DNA from: Streptantibioticus rubrisoli
Lineage (GTDB): Bacteria; Actinomycetota; Actinomycetes; Streptomycetales; Streptomycetaceae
NCBI RefSeq assembly: GCF_024436055.1
Contig: NZ_JANFNH010000006.1
Location: 1 to 64,000 of the forward strand
Reading direction: 5' to 3'
Length of the DNA stretch: 64,000 nucleotides
Below are positions 18,477 through 28,436 of the stretch, piece by piece. Within the stretch, counting starts at the first letter, position 1, and the number at the start of each line of letters is the position of its first letter. A model generated the notes under the pieces. That model ran no database searches, was not told the DNA's origin, and saw nothing but the letters and a program-made list of their open reading frames with translations. The translations under genes were made by a program, and so were the position numbers.

Positions 18477-19141
18477 TGGCCCGAAGCCCGGTCCAGCAGG
18501 CCCGTTCGCGCGGCCAGGGCGGCCGCCTCCAGGCGGGAGCCGACGCCCAGCTTCATCAGGACACGTTGGACGTGGGTGCGGGCCGTGCTGGGGGCGATGC
18601 CCATTCCGGCCGCGATCAACCGGGTGTCCTCGCCCTCGGCGACCCGTACCAGGACCTCCACCTCGCGCGGGGTGAGCATCTGCAGCAGCCTGCTGCCCTC
18701 GTCGTCCGGCTCCGCCGCCGGATGCAGCAGTTCGGCGAACGCCCCCTGAAGCAACTGCGGCGCCACCGCCACCTCCCCGGCCCGTGCCTTGGCCATCGCC
18801 CGCTCCACGCCCTCGATGCGCTCGTCGTGGCGCACGTACCCGGACGCCCCGGCGGCGAACGCGGCGGCGATGCCACGCGGATTGGGCACCGGCCCCAGCA
18901 CGATCACCGCGATCGCCGGACGCTCCCGCTTGATCCGCGTCACCGGGTCGAACACCCCCGGCTCGGCGGGCGTCGAGGTACCCATCAACAGCACCTCGGG
19001 CGCCCGCCCGATCGCCAGGTCCGCCGCGCCCGAACTCGGCGCACCGGCGGCCAGCACCCGGTGCCCGCGCAGCTTCAACGCGGAGGCCAGCGCCTCCGCG
19101 AGCAACCGGTGGTCGTCCACCACCACGATCCGTACGCCCAT
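18473..19141 (-). CDS. Atypical LuxR-type response regulator lacking the phospho-acceptor
   Basis: The protein (222 aa) begins like a receiver (MGVRIVVVDDHRLLAEALASAL) and ends in a LuxR HTH (LTPREVEVLVRVAEGEDTRLIAAGMGIAPSTARTHVQRVLMKLGV). The residues where the phosphorylated Asp should be read PEVLLMGTSTP, with no Asp. The usual Lys segment reads GYVRHDERIEG, with no Lys. It therefore probably works without phosphorylation, perhaps by ligand or dimer control. The ATG at 19141 has GGGGGAG upstream. No kinase is nearby. A perfect 13-bp inverted repeat lies about 200 bp upstream. Confidence 0.9.
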   Translation of the reverse strand: MGVRIVVVDDHRLLAEALASALKLRGHRVLAAGAPSSGAADLAIGRAPEVLLMGTSTPAEPGVFDPVTRIKRERPAIAVIVLGPVPNPRGIAAAFAAGASGYVRHDERIEGVERAMAKARAGEVAVAPQLLQGAFAELLHPAAEPDDEGSRLLQMLTPREVEVLVRVAEGEDTRLIAAGMGIAPSTARTHVQRVLMKLGVGSRLEAAALAARTGLLDRASGH

Positions 19142-19340
19142 GTGGGCACTCCCCCAATCCCCACGCGCCCCTCCCGGCGTCCCGCCCACACCACACCCCC
19201 CTGCGGCCCCGGTATAGCCCCGGAAGCTACACGCTTGTTCGACCTGGCGCGCCCCATACCCGCCAGAAGCATCCCCGCATACCGAAAATCCCTCCCTTCC
19301 TGGCCGGTTCATGCCCGAATCCGTCCGGATCGGTTCGGAA

Positions 19341-19371
19341 CATGCGACAGAAAGTTTGTTTCTGTCGCATG
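19341..19371. promoter_or_regulatory. Perfect 13-bp inverted repeat, candidate operator or hairpin
   Basis: CATGCGACAGAAA and TTTCTGTCGCATG are perfect inverted arms with a GTTTG spacer. The element is AT-richer than its surroundings and lies between the terminator of the propeller gene and the response regulator gene. It has no tail like a terminator. It looks like a protein-binding site or a structured leader. Confidence 0.55.
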
Positions 19372-19422
19372 TCGACAGAGCGATGCCATTACCCGTCAAC
19401 CCAACGCCAACGGCCGCCCGCG

Positions 19423-19446
19423 CGCCCGCACTTGGAAGTGCGGGCG
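19423..19446 (-). terminator. Terminator of the beta-propeller gene
   Basis: CGCCCGCAC and GTGCGGGCG pair around TTGGAA, starting 28 nt after the stop codon of the minus-strand gene at 19475. The stem lies inside a longer GC-rich fold. Confidence 0.8.
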
Positions 19447-19474
19447 GCCGGGCGGCCGTCGGGGTGGGCGAGGG

Positions 19475-21265
19475 TCAGTGCAGGGCGCCCACCAGGTACT
19501 TCTCGGTGTTGCCGCTGTAGACCTGCGAGACGCTGATCGCCAGGATGTTGTTGTGCCAACCGAAGTCGGAGTCGTCCAGGCCCGCGGAGTCCAGGTCGCC
19601 CTCCTGCTGCGCGGTGGAGTCGTCGAAGGTGGTGTAGGTGGACAGCGCACCGCTGGACGGGTCGACCTTGATGACCTTGCCCGCCTTCTCGAAGCTGGAC
19701 TTCTGGTACGCGATCACCGAGTTACCGTCCGCGCTCACCAACTGCATCGGCGCGTCAGCGCTCTTGGACAGCCACTTGCTACTGCCGCTGGACAGGTCGA
19801 ACGCGGCGATCTCGTTGTTGGTGGTGCCCGCGCTGCTGCCGGAGTGCTCGCTGGTCGCCATGTAGAGCGTGTTTCCGGACACCACCACGTTGTTGCAGGG
19901 GGTCATCTGGTTGGCGGGGCAGTGGATCGCGTACTTGCCCTCGGAGCCGCCCCCGCCCAGTGAGACCTTGCCGGCCAGCCGGCCGCCGTCGACGTCCCAC
20001 ACGTCGGTTATCAGCGTGTTGCCCGCGCCGATGCCGACCACCACCGGGTTGACCGAGATGACGCTGACCACCTCGGTACCGGCCGGGGCGTCCCAGGTCC
20101 ACTTCGGCTTGCCGGTCATCGGGTCGATCAGCGAGACGTGGTTGTTCTTCTCCTGGTCGCCGCCGTTGTAGTACACCTCGACCATCTGCGAGCCACCGGC
20201 GAAGCCCTTGTCATGGGCGTCGGAGCCGTCGTTGGAGTGCCACAGCGGCTTTCCGGTGCTCGCCTGGAACGAGACCGTGCGCTGGTCGGCCGTCACCGCG
20301 ACCACGTCGCCGCTGATCGCCATGTCGGTGTAGTCGGTCAAGGTGCCGTCGGGGAAGCCCAGCGGCTTGTTCCACGCCAGCTTGCCGGTCGAGGCGTCGA
20401 CGACCATCAGGTTCTCGCAGTGCGTCCCGTACTGCACGGCGACCTTGTTGTTGACGATGTCGTTGGCCGCGTCACAGGTGCCGCCCTCCGGGGACGGCAC
20501 CGTCCAGTGCTGCTGGCCGGAGGCCAGGTCGTACGCGGTGACGCCGGTCGGGGTCTGCTTGACCACGTCGTCGCCGCTGAACCACATGCCCGGGGTGGGG
20601 GCGATGTTCTGCTGCTTGGTCACCGTCGGCGCGGGCACCGTCCAGGCGACCTTGCCCTGGGCGTTGTGCGGGGCGTTGTCGCCGCCGTTCCCCGAGCCGC
20701 CACCCTTGGCCACGGGCTTCGGGTTACCGCCGGAGGTCAACAGGTAGGCGCCACCACCGACCACCAGCACCGCCGCCACGACGCCCGCGATCAACGCGGC
20801 GAGCTTGCCGCCCGACAGGCGTCCGCCGGACGGCGCCGGGTAGGGCGGCTGCTGCGGCTGGCCGTACGGGCTGCCGCTCCAACCCTGCTGCTGCATCGGC
20901 TGGGTCGGCGGTTGCGCGGACTGCGGCTGCTGCGGGTAGCCGTACGGCGGTTGCTGGGCGTACGGGTTCGGGCCGCCCTGGACCGGCGGCTGCTGCGGGT
21001 AGCCGTAGCCCGGCGCGGGATAGCCGTAGTGCGGCTGGCCCGGGGCGGGCGGCTGCCCCGGCGCCGGGGGCGGGGGCGGCGGGGCCTGGCCCGGGGTCGG
21101 GGGCTGGGCTTGCGGCGGCTGCCCCGGCACGGGAGGCGGGGGCGGTGGGGCCTGCGGCGGCTGGCCCGGAGGCGGGGGCGGCGGCGGAACTGCCGCTCCC
21201 GCCAGTTGGGTTGGCATCTCGTGCGGTGCGCCGGAGTTCCCCGTACCGTCAGGCGGCTGGGACAT
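19475..21265 (-). CDS. Membrane-anchored PQQ-like beta-propeller protein with a proline-rich N-terminus
   Basis: The protein is 596 aa. The first 150 residues are a cytoplasmic Pro/Gly/Gln/Tyr-rich region with repeated PPPPPP, PGQPP and GYPQQP units. A single transmembrane helix follows (KLAALIAGVVAAVLVVGGGAYLLT, about 153-176). The extracellular part has repeated Trp/Gly motifs of a PQQ-like propeller (VTAYDLASGQQHWTVP, VVDASTGKLAWNKP, FQASTGKPLWHS, LIDPMTGKPKWTWD, AFDLSSGSSKWLSK). No enzymatic residues are seen. The type is common in Streptomyces, sometimes as kinase sensor domains; here there is no kinase. The ATG at 21265 has a GGGGGAA ribosome site. Function unknown. Confidence 0.88.
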   Translation of the reverse strand: MSQPPDGTGNSGAPHEMPTQLAGAAVPPPPPPPGQPPQAPPPPPPVPGQPPQAQPPTPGQAPPPPPPAPGQPPAPGQPHYGYPAPGYGYPQQPPVQGGPNPYAQQPPYGYPQQPQSAQPPTQPMQQQGWSGSPYGQPQQPPYPAPSGGRLSGGKLAALIAGVVAAVLVVGGGAYLLTSGGNPKPVAKGGGSGNGGDNAPHNAQGKVAWTVPAPTVTKQQNIAPTPGMWFSGDDVVKQTPTGVTAYDLASGQQHWTVPSPEGGTCDAANDIVNNKVAVQYGTHCENLMVVDASTGKLAWNKPLGFPDGTLTDYTDMAISGDVVAVTADQRTVSFQASTGKPLWHSNDGSDAHDKGFAGGSQMVEVYYNGGDQEKNNHVSLIDPMTGKPKWTWDAPAGTEVVSVISVNPVVVGIGAGNTLITDVWDVDGGRLAGKVSLGGGGSEGKYAIHCPANQMTPCNNVVVSGNTLYMATSEHSGSSAGTTNNEIAAFDLSSGSSKWLSKSADAPMQLVSADGNSVIAYQKSSFEKAGKVIKVDPSSGALSTYTTFDDSTAQQEGDLDSAGLDDSDFGWHNNILAISVSQVYSGNTEKYLVGALH

Positions 21266-21294
21266 GAGCGGTTTTCCCCCGTGATCGTTGTACT

Positions 21295-21327
21295 AGGTGC
21301 CTGCTTGGTATCAAGCGGGCACCTTTT
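21295..21327. terminator. Terminator between the ABC-F gene and the propeller gene
   Basis: AGGTGCCTGCTTG pairs with CAAGCGGGCACCT (one G-T pair) around a GTAT loop, with TTTT on the plus-strand side. It lies 86-118 nt after the ABC-F stop and about 30 nt before the propeller gene start on the same strand. It probably ends ABC-F transcription. Confidence 0.7.
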
Positions 21328-21412
21328 GTATCACCCGGCCCCGAGCGAGTGCCGGGGCGGTCCGCTCACGTGACACCGCCGTTATCCCCCCGTCACCGCC
21401 TCCACAGGCCCT

Positions 21413-23215
<1,803 letters not shown>

Positions 23216-23309
23216 TTCTCTCCATGGGGGCGACGGGGCGACTGCGTCGGCCTTCCAGCGTACCGAGACGCCGCGGCGTGACCGCCTCGCGCCCGTTTGG
23301 GGGGCTGGG

Positions 23310-23460
23310 TCGGGGCTGGGGTTGGTTCGGCACCGCCGGGCCGCGCCGCGGGGGTTGCTCGGTGGCGCCCTGAAAGGGGCGCGGGGAACTGCGCGACCGG
23401 CCACGACGGTGCCGCGGACGATCGACGGCAGATCGCCCGCGCCCCCAGCGGAGCGCTCAG
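23310..23460. repeat. Dispersed intergenic repeat, copy 2
   Basis: It shares GGCTGGGGTTGGTTCGG (23314-23330) and CCCAGCGGAGCGCTCAG (23444-23460) with the copy at 18363-18476. The middle contains GAAAGGGGCGCGGGGAACTG, a sequence I recognise as very common between genes in Streptomyces. The right block includes the ispE stop codon. Confidence 0.65.
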
Positions 23461-24380
23461 CCCACCACCGTCGCGCCGGGGGCGGGGGCTGAGGTGGTGC
23501 GGGCCGTGCGGCAGGTGCCGGAGGAGATCAGGGCGTCGGCCACCACCTTGGCGGCGTTCTCGTCGCTGGCCAGGAACGCGCACGTGGGACCGGAGCCGGA
23601 GACCAGGGCGGCCATCGCGCCCGCCTGCGTGCCCGCGCGCAGGGTGTCGGCCAGCGCCGGGCGCAGCGACAGGGCGGCGGCCTGCAGGTCGTTGCTGACC
23701 GCACCGGCGAGCGCGCTCGCGTCGCCGGTGCGCAGCGCCGCCAGCAGGGCGGCCGACGGCTCGGGGTCGGGCAGCTCGGCGGCGGTGAACCCCTGGCCGG
23801 AGGCCTCCCGCAGCCGGTCGCACTCGCGGTAGACGGCCGGGGTGGCCAGCCCGCCGTCGGCGACCGCGAAGACCCAGTGGAACGTACCGCCGGTCTCCAC
23901 CGGTTCCAGCAGTTCACCGCGCCCGCGGCCCAGCGCCGCGCCACCGACCAGGCTGAACGGCACATCGCTGCCCAACTCGGCGCAGATGTCCAGCAGTTCG
24001 GCGCGGGAGGCGCCGGTGCCCCACAGCGTGTCGCAGGCGAGCAGTGCCGCCGCGGCGTCCGCGCTGCCGCCCGCCATGCCGCCCGCGACGGGGATGTCCT
24101 TGGCGATGTGCAGGTGCACGTCGGCCGCCAGGCCGTACCGCCGGGCCAGGGCGAGCGCGGCGCGGGCCGCCAAGTTGCCCTCGTCCAGCGGGACTTGGTC
24201 GGCGTCCGGACCGGAGGCGGTGATCCGCAGCCGGTCGGCGGGGGTGGCCGTCACCTCGTCGTACAGGCCGACGGCGAGGAACACGTTGGCCAGGTCGTGG
24301 AAGCCGTCCGGGCGCAGGCCGCCGACGGCCAGTTGGACGTTGACCTTGGCGGGCGCGCGGACGATGACGGGTGCGGTCAC
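23457..24380 (-). CDS. ispE: 4-diphosphocytidyl-2-C-methyl-D-erythritol kinase
   Basis: IspE (307 aa) phosphorylates CDP-methylerythritol in the MEP route to isoprenoids. It is a GHMP kinase with [22 protein letters not shown] at the N-terminus, the ATP loop [20 protein letters not shown] near residue 95 and [11 protein letters not shown] near the C-terminus. The GTG at 24380 overlaps the rsmA stop by 4 nt, so it is translationally coupled to rsmA. The rsmA-ispE pair is widespread in bacteria. Confidence 0.97.
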   Translation of the reverse strand: MTAPVIVRAPAKVNVQLAVGGLRPDGFHDLANVFLAVGLYDEVTATPADRLRITASGPDADQVPLDEGNLAARAALALARRYGLAADVHLHIAKDIPVAGGMAGGSADAAAALLACDTLWGTGASRAELLDICAELGSDVPFSLVGGAALGRGRGELLEPVETGGTFHWVFAVADGGLATPAVYRECDRLREASGQGFTAAELPDPEPSAALLAALRTGDASALAGAVSNDLQAAALSLRPALADTLRAGTQAGAMAALVSGSGPTCAFLASDENAAKVVADALISSGTCRTARTTSAPAPGATVVG

Positions 24381-25273
24381 TGGGCTGCTGCCCCCTTGTG
24401 CTCGGCGATGCTCGCGAACTGCTCGATGGTCAGCGACTCGCCGCGCGCCTGCGGCGAGACCCCGGCGGCGGTCAGTGCCGCCTCGGCGGCGGCGGCCGAC
24501 CCGGCCCATCCGGCGAGCGCCGCGCGCAGCGTCTTGCGGCGCTGGGCGAAGGCCGCGTCGACCACCGCGAAGACCTCCTCGCGGCTCGCCGTGGTCTTCG
24601 GCGGGTGGGGGCGCCGCACCAGGGAGACCAGGCCGGAGTCGACGTTGGGCGCGGGCCAGAAGACGTTGCGGCCGATGGCGCCGGCCCGCTTGACCTCCGC
24701 GTACCAGGCGGCCTTGACCGAGGGCACCCCGTAGACCTTGGAGCCGGGGTTGGCGGCGAGCCGGTCGGCGACCTCGGACTGCACCATCACCAGGGTGCGT
24801 TCGATGGTCGGGAAGGTCTCCAGCATGTGCAGCAGCACCGGAACGGCCACGTTGTACGGCAGGTTGGCCACCAGCGCGGTCGGCGCGGGCCCGGGCAGTT
24901 CGGTGACCCGCATCGCGTCGCGGTGCACCAGCGCGAAGCGGTCGGCGCGGTGCGGCAGCCGGGCGGCGATGGTGCTGGGCAGCGCGGCGGCCAGCACCTC
25001 GTCGATCTCCACGGCGGTGACCCGGTCGGCGGCCTCCAGCAGCGCCAGGGTCAGCGAGCCGAGCCCTGGGCCGACCTCGACCACCACGTCGTCGGGCCGT
25101 ACGTCGGCGGTGCGCACGATGCGGCGCACGGTGTTGGCGTCGATGACGAAGTTCTGGCCGCGCTGCTTGGTGGGGCGTACGCCCAGCGCGGCGGCCAGCT
25201 CGCGGATGTCGGCGGGGCCGAGCAGCGGCCCTGGCTCGTCGGCGGCGTGGGTGGTACGGGGGCTGGAGCTCAC
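24377..25273 (-). CDS. rsmA: 16S rRNA A1518/A1519 dimethyltransferase
   Basis: RsmA/KsgA (298 aa) dimethylates two adjacent adenines near the 3' end of 16S rRNA late in 30S assembly. The motifs are [15 protein letters not shown], the SAM loop [14 protein letters not shown], the acidic VEIDEVLA and the catalytic NLPYNV near residue 125. The start is the GTG at 25273. It is the first gene of the rsmA-ispE unit, after the rpfB terminator. Confidence 0.97.
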   Translation of the reverse strand: MSSSPRTTHAADEPGPLLGPADIRELAAALGVRPTKQRGQNFVIDANTVRRIVRTADVRPDDVVVEVGPGLGSLTLALLEAADRVTAVEIDEVLAAALPSTIAARLPHRADRFALVHRDAMRVTELPGPAPTALVANLPYNVAVPVLLHMLETFPTIERTLVMVQSEVADRLAANPGSKVYGVPSVKAAWYAEVKRAGAIGRNVFWPAPNVDSGLVSLVRRPHPPKTTASREEVFAVVDAAFAQRRKTLRAALAGWAGSAAAAEAALTAAGVSPQARGESLTIEQFASIAEHKGAAAQ

Positions 25274-25303
25274 CGCAGAAGTTTACGTGCGAGGCGGTAC
25301 CGC

Positions 25304-25367
25304 TAAGCGGCCTCGGGGATGCCGGGTGCGTTTCCGCGTCGTCCGGTGCGGTGCCCGAGGCCGCTTA
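25304..25367 (-). terminator. Long hairpin overlapping the rpfB stop codon
   Basis: TAAGCGGCCTCGGG and CCCGAGGCCGCTTA are perfect 14-bp arms separated by 36 nt. The right arm contains the rpfB stop codon (TAA). It is the probable rpfB terminator, or a structure that insulates the downstream rsmA. Confidence 0.75.
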
Positions 25368-26702
25368 AGACATCAGCTTGTGGCCGCACACCGGCCAGGG
25401 GGTGGTGCCACGGCGTACGTAGAGCTTCTTGGCGCGGTAGGTCTGCTCGGCGGCGGGGGCGTCCTGTGGGCGTCCGGTGCCGCCGAGGGCGTGCCAGGTG
25501 CGGGTGTCGAACTGGTAGAGGCCGCCATAGGTGCCGGACGAGTCGACGGCGTTGGGCCGTCCGCCCGTCTCGCAGCGGGCCAGGCCCGCCCAGTTGAGGC
25601 CGTCGGCTCCGGCGACCGAGGTGGGCTGCGGCTTGGTGCCGACGGCGATGACCTCGTCGATGGGTTCCTTCAGCACCCGCGCGCCGGTCCGCCGCGGCCG
25701 GTCCTTGACGCCGTTGACGGTGCGCTGCTCGTACCTGACCTGGCGCACTCCGACCTCGCCGGGGATCACCACCTCCTCGGTGCCCTTGAACTGGGTGGGG
25801 TCGGGCTGGCGCACGGTGCGGTACGGGATCGGCTCCTCGCGGACCTCGGTGCTGCCGGTGATCCGCATGACGGAGACGGTCTGGCCGTCGCGCGGGAAGC
25901 TGCCGGGGGCGACGGAGGTGGTGTCCCGCGGCCCGAAGGCGATGCCCGCCTCGGCGGCCGCCTGCCGTACGGTGGCCGCGTTGGTGCGCACCGTGTGCGC
26001 CCGGCCGTCGGCCAGGAATGTCACGGTGCGCTCGGTGCGCACGTCGAGCCGCATGCCCGACCGGCCGATCGGCGCGTCGGGCGGGGTGGACAGGTGCGCC
26101 CCCTCGGCGGGCACCCCGAGTTGCCGCAGCGCCTCGTCGACGGTGCGGGCGGTGGTCCACACCTGGTGTCGCTGGCCGTCGAGGGTGAGGGCGAGCGGGC
26201 GGCCGTAGCGCACGGCGATGTCCTCGCCGTCGTGCAGTCCGGCGTTCGGGCCGGGGGCGACGCTGTCGTGGTCGCCGATCGGGATGTGCTGCTGGCGCAG
26301 CAGCTCGGGGATGTCGTCGGCGAAGGTGTGCAACGTGCGCGGGGTGCCGTCGACGGTCAGCTCGACGTCCTTCTCGCCGGTCAGGTAGGCGTATGTGCCG
26401 CCGGTGAGGAAGGCGACCACGAGCATCCGGGGCAGCAGCTGGCGCAGGGGGTCGGTACGTGCGGCGCGTCTGCGGCGTCCGGTGCCGCGGGTGGTGGCGC
26501 GGGCGGCGGCCCTGCGGTGGTGCCGGGCCGCGGCGCGGCCCTGGTAGGGGGCGGCCCCGTACAGCTCGTGGCCGGGGTAGGCGGTCTGGCGGGGCAGCAC
26601 GGTGGTGGCCGTCACGCCCGCGGGGTCGGCGGGTGGCGGCGCGGGGCGGGGTGCGACGCGGGTGCCTCGGCCACCTCGGTGACTGCCCTGCGAACTGCTC
26701 AC
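25365..26702 (-). CDS. rpfB: Resuscitation-promoting factor, RpfB type
   Basis: This secreted or membrane-anchored muralytic enzyme (445 aa) acts on peptidoglycan at germination. In order there are a basic N-terminal region, a membrane anchor (MLVVAFLTGGTYAYLTG, about 92-108) and three DUF348 repeats (each with a VTVDG-like strand and a T..TV.EAL core). A G5 domain follows (YRTVRQPDPTQFKGTEEVVIPGEVGVRQVRYEQRTVNG), then a C-terminal Rpf catalytic domain (LNWAGLARCETGGRPNAVDSSGTYGGLYQF) with the catalytic Glu in RCETGG. The GTG at 26702 has GGAG upstream. It lies between tatD and rsmA, as in mycobacteria. Confidence 0.95.
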   Translation of the reverse strand: MSSSQGSHRGGRGTRVAPRPAPPPADPAGVTATTVLPRQTAYPGHELYGAAPYQGRAAARHHRRAAARATTRGTGRRRRAARTDPLRQLLPRMLVVAFLTGGTYAYLTGEKDVELTVDGTPRTLHTFADDIPELLRQQHIPIGDHDSVAPGPNAGLHDGEDIAVRYGRPLALTLDGQRHQVWTTARTVDEALRQLGVPAEGAHLSTPPDAPIGRSGMRLDVRTERTVTFLADGRAHTVRTNAATVRQAAAEAGIAFGPRDTTSVAPGSFPRDGQTVSVMRITGSTEVREEPIPYRTVRQPDPTQFKGTEEVVIPGEVGVRQVRYEQRTVNGVKDRPRRTGARVLKEPIDEVIAVGTKPQPTSVAGADGLNWAGLARCETGGRPNAVDSSGTYGGLYQFDTRTWHALGGTGRPQDAPAAEQTYRAKKLYVRRGTTPWPVCGHKLMS

Positions 26703-26820
26703 GACGACTCCACGGGTCCGGCTCCCCTTGATCGGGAGGAGGACCCTAGCGAACGCCGCAGCCACTCTCCAAAGCCGCTATGTCACCCTGTGTAGTGAAA
26801 ATCGGGGTGGTCGGCGGAAA

Positions 26821-27717
26821 TTACGGCGCATAGCCGAACGCCCGGGCGGTGTTGGCGGCGATCGCCGCCGCCAGCTCGTCCTCCTCGACGCCCTTGGCCT
26901 CCGCCATCGCCCGCAGCGTGACCGGGATCAGGTAGGGCGCGTTGGGCCGCCCCCGGTAGGGCGCGGGGGTGAGGAACGGAGCGTCGGTCTCCACCAGCAG
27001 CAGGTCCAGCGGTGCGACGGTCAGCGCGTCGCGCAGGGGCTGGGCGGACTTGAAGGTGACGTTGCCCGCGAAGGACATGTAGTACCCGGCCTCGGCGCAG
27101 GCCTTGGCCATCTCCTGGTCGCCGGAGAAGCAGTGGAACACCACGGTGCGCGGCGCGCCCTCCTCCTCCAGCACCCGCAGCACGTCCGCGTGCGCGTCAC
27201 GGTCGTGGATGACCAGCGCCTTGTCGTGGCGCTTGGCGATCTCGATGTGCCGGCGGAAGGAGTACGTCTGCGCCTCGACGCCTTCCGGGCCGGTGCGGAA
27301 GTAGTCCAGGCCGGTCTCACCGACCCCGCGGACCTGCGGCAGCGCGGCGAGCGTGGCGATCTCCTCCAGCGCGGCGTCGAGCGCGGCCAGGCCGCCCGGC
27401 TGCCGGGCGCCCTGTCGGGACCAGCCATCAGGGTCGCCGTGCACGATGCGCGGTGCCTCGTTGGGGTGCAGCGCCACGGTGGCGTGCACGTTCTCATGGG
27501 CGGCGGCCGTGTTCGCCGCCCAACGCGATCCGGCCAGGTCGCAGCCGACCTGGACGACGGTGTTGACGCCGACCGAGGCGGCCTTGGCCAGCGCGTCCTC
27601 GACCGTCCCGTCCTGCATGTCCAGATGGGTGTGCGAGTCGGCGACCGGAACCCGCAACGGCTCCGGAAGCGGCGGAGCCGCCGCCTTGTCTTGCTTGGGG
27701 GTTCCTTGTGCCGCCAT
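26821..27717 (-). CDS. tatD: TatD-family metal-dependent hydrolase
   Basis: TatD (298 aa) is a TIM-barrel metallohydrolase of the DNase/deaminase superfamily. Metal ligands are visible in DSHTHLDM, GETGLDYF, VIHDRDAH, VFHCFSG and VETDAPFL. Family members act as 3'-5' exonucleases in DNA quality control. The N-terminal 20 residues (Ala/Pro/Lys-rich) precede the core. The ATG at 27717 gives full length. It precedes rpfB by 118 bp on the same strand and could be co-transcribed. Confidence 0.95.
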   Translation of the reverse strand: MAAQGTPKQDKAAAPPLPEPLRVPVADSHTHLDMQDGTVEDALAKAASVGVNTVVQVGCDLAGSRWAANTAAAHENVHATVALHPNEAPRIVHGDPDGWSRQGARQPGGLAALDAALEEIATLAALPQVRGVGETGLDYFRTGPEGVEAQTYSFRRHIEIAKRHDKALVIHDRDAHADVLRVLEEEGAPRTVVFHCFSGDQEMAKACAEAGYYMSFAGNVTFKSAQPLRDALTVAPLDLLLVETDAPFLTPAPYRGRPNAPYLIPVTLRAMAEAKGVEEDELAAAIAANTARAFGYAP

Positions 27718-27774
27718 GCCCCGGAGTCTACGGACGCGGCGTCCGGGGGCGGCACGCGGGAGCGCGCGGGCCGG

Positions 27775-28224
27775 TCAGGCCGCGCGGTCCCGGTCGCGGG
27801 CGTGGCCGCGGTGGAAGAGGTGGAGCAGGTCGGCGAGGCGCCAGTGGTGGCGCGGCTTGGCCGCGTCGTCCTGGTCGCCGAATTCATAGGCGGCGTCGTG
27901 CCGCTCGTACTGCTCGGGGAAGGGCAGGATCATCGGATCCCAGCGGCGCGCGCCGGAGACGCGCCCGGACCGCATGATGCGGACCGTGTGGCCGCCGCAG
28001 TTCTGGCAGACCGGGTGGGTCAACGGTGACGGCACTCGCTTGTCGCCCGCGTAGTAGGTGACGGTGGTGCGACCGGTCTCGTCGGTCTTGTGCGCGATCC
28101 GGTACGACTGCTCCCAGCCGTGCCCGCACCGCAGGCACGCGAACGAATAGGCCTCGTGTGCCGTATCGGCCGACGACGGTCCGGTGGCGGGTTCTCCGTA
28201 CGGGGTGCCTATGGCCTCGCTCAT
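27775..28224 (-). CDS. Zinc-ribbon-like protein of unknown function
   Basis: The protein (149 aa) has two Cys pairs, FACLRCGHGW and PVCQNCGGHTVR, about 50 residues apart, making a likely zinc ribbon. The spacer (SYRIAHKTDETGRTTVTYYAGDKRVPSPLTH) and a basic, His-rich C-terminus (AAKPRHHWRLADLLHLFHRGHARDRD) follow. AGGAG precedes the ATG at 28224. The leader contains two inverted repeats. It lies between rsmI and tatD on the same strand. I do not recognise a function. Confidence 0.85.
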   Translation of the reverse strand: MSEAIGTPYGEPATGPSSADTAHEAYSFACLRCGHGWEQSYRIAHKTDETGRTTVTYYAGDKRVPSPLTHPVCQNCGGHTVRIMRSGRVSGARRWDPMILPFPEQYERHDAAYEFGDQDDAAKPRHHWRLADLLHLFHRGHARDRDRAA

Positions 28225-28240
28225 GGCAGCTCCTGTTGCC

Positions 28241-28261
28241 CTCCGGACAGGGTGTCCGGAG
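28241..28261. promoter_or_regulatory. Inverted repeat before the zinc-ribbon gene
   Basis: CTCCGGACA-GGG-TGTCCGGAG is a perfect 9-bp inverted repeat 17 nt upstream of the ATG, overlapping the ribosome-binding region. A second, larger structure lies just upstream (CCACTAC at 28272-28278 with GTAGTGG at 28308-28314). It may be an operator or a structured leader. Confidence 0.45.
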
Positions 28262-28436
28262 CGGGACTTTCCCACTACCAGCGAACGCCTACCGCGGGCG
28301 GGCCGCAGTAGTGGTTCCCGTCTCTTGAGCCAGATTTGGGGTGTTTGTGGGCTGCGCCGACGGTGGGGCCGCAACCCCTTTACCCGTCCACGTTAGACCT
28401 TTACCGCGACTTGTGACGCGCTGGCGTGAGCACTGG

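Larger units (their letters stand above)
19142..19474. other. Intergenic region upstream of the atypical response regulator
   Basis: This 333-bp gap contains the response regulator promoter region, the perfect inverted repeat at 19341-19371 and the terminator of the beta-propeller gene at 19423-19446. I see no further gene. Confidence 0.6.

Noticed and set aside
26703-26820. Riboswitch before rpfB (c-di-AMP type, known for other Streptomyces rpf genes)
   Set aside because: The gap is 118 bp and I could not find the conserved motifs of that class. It can be tested with a covariance-model search.
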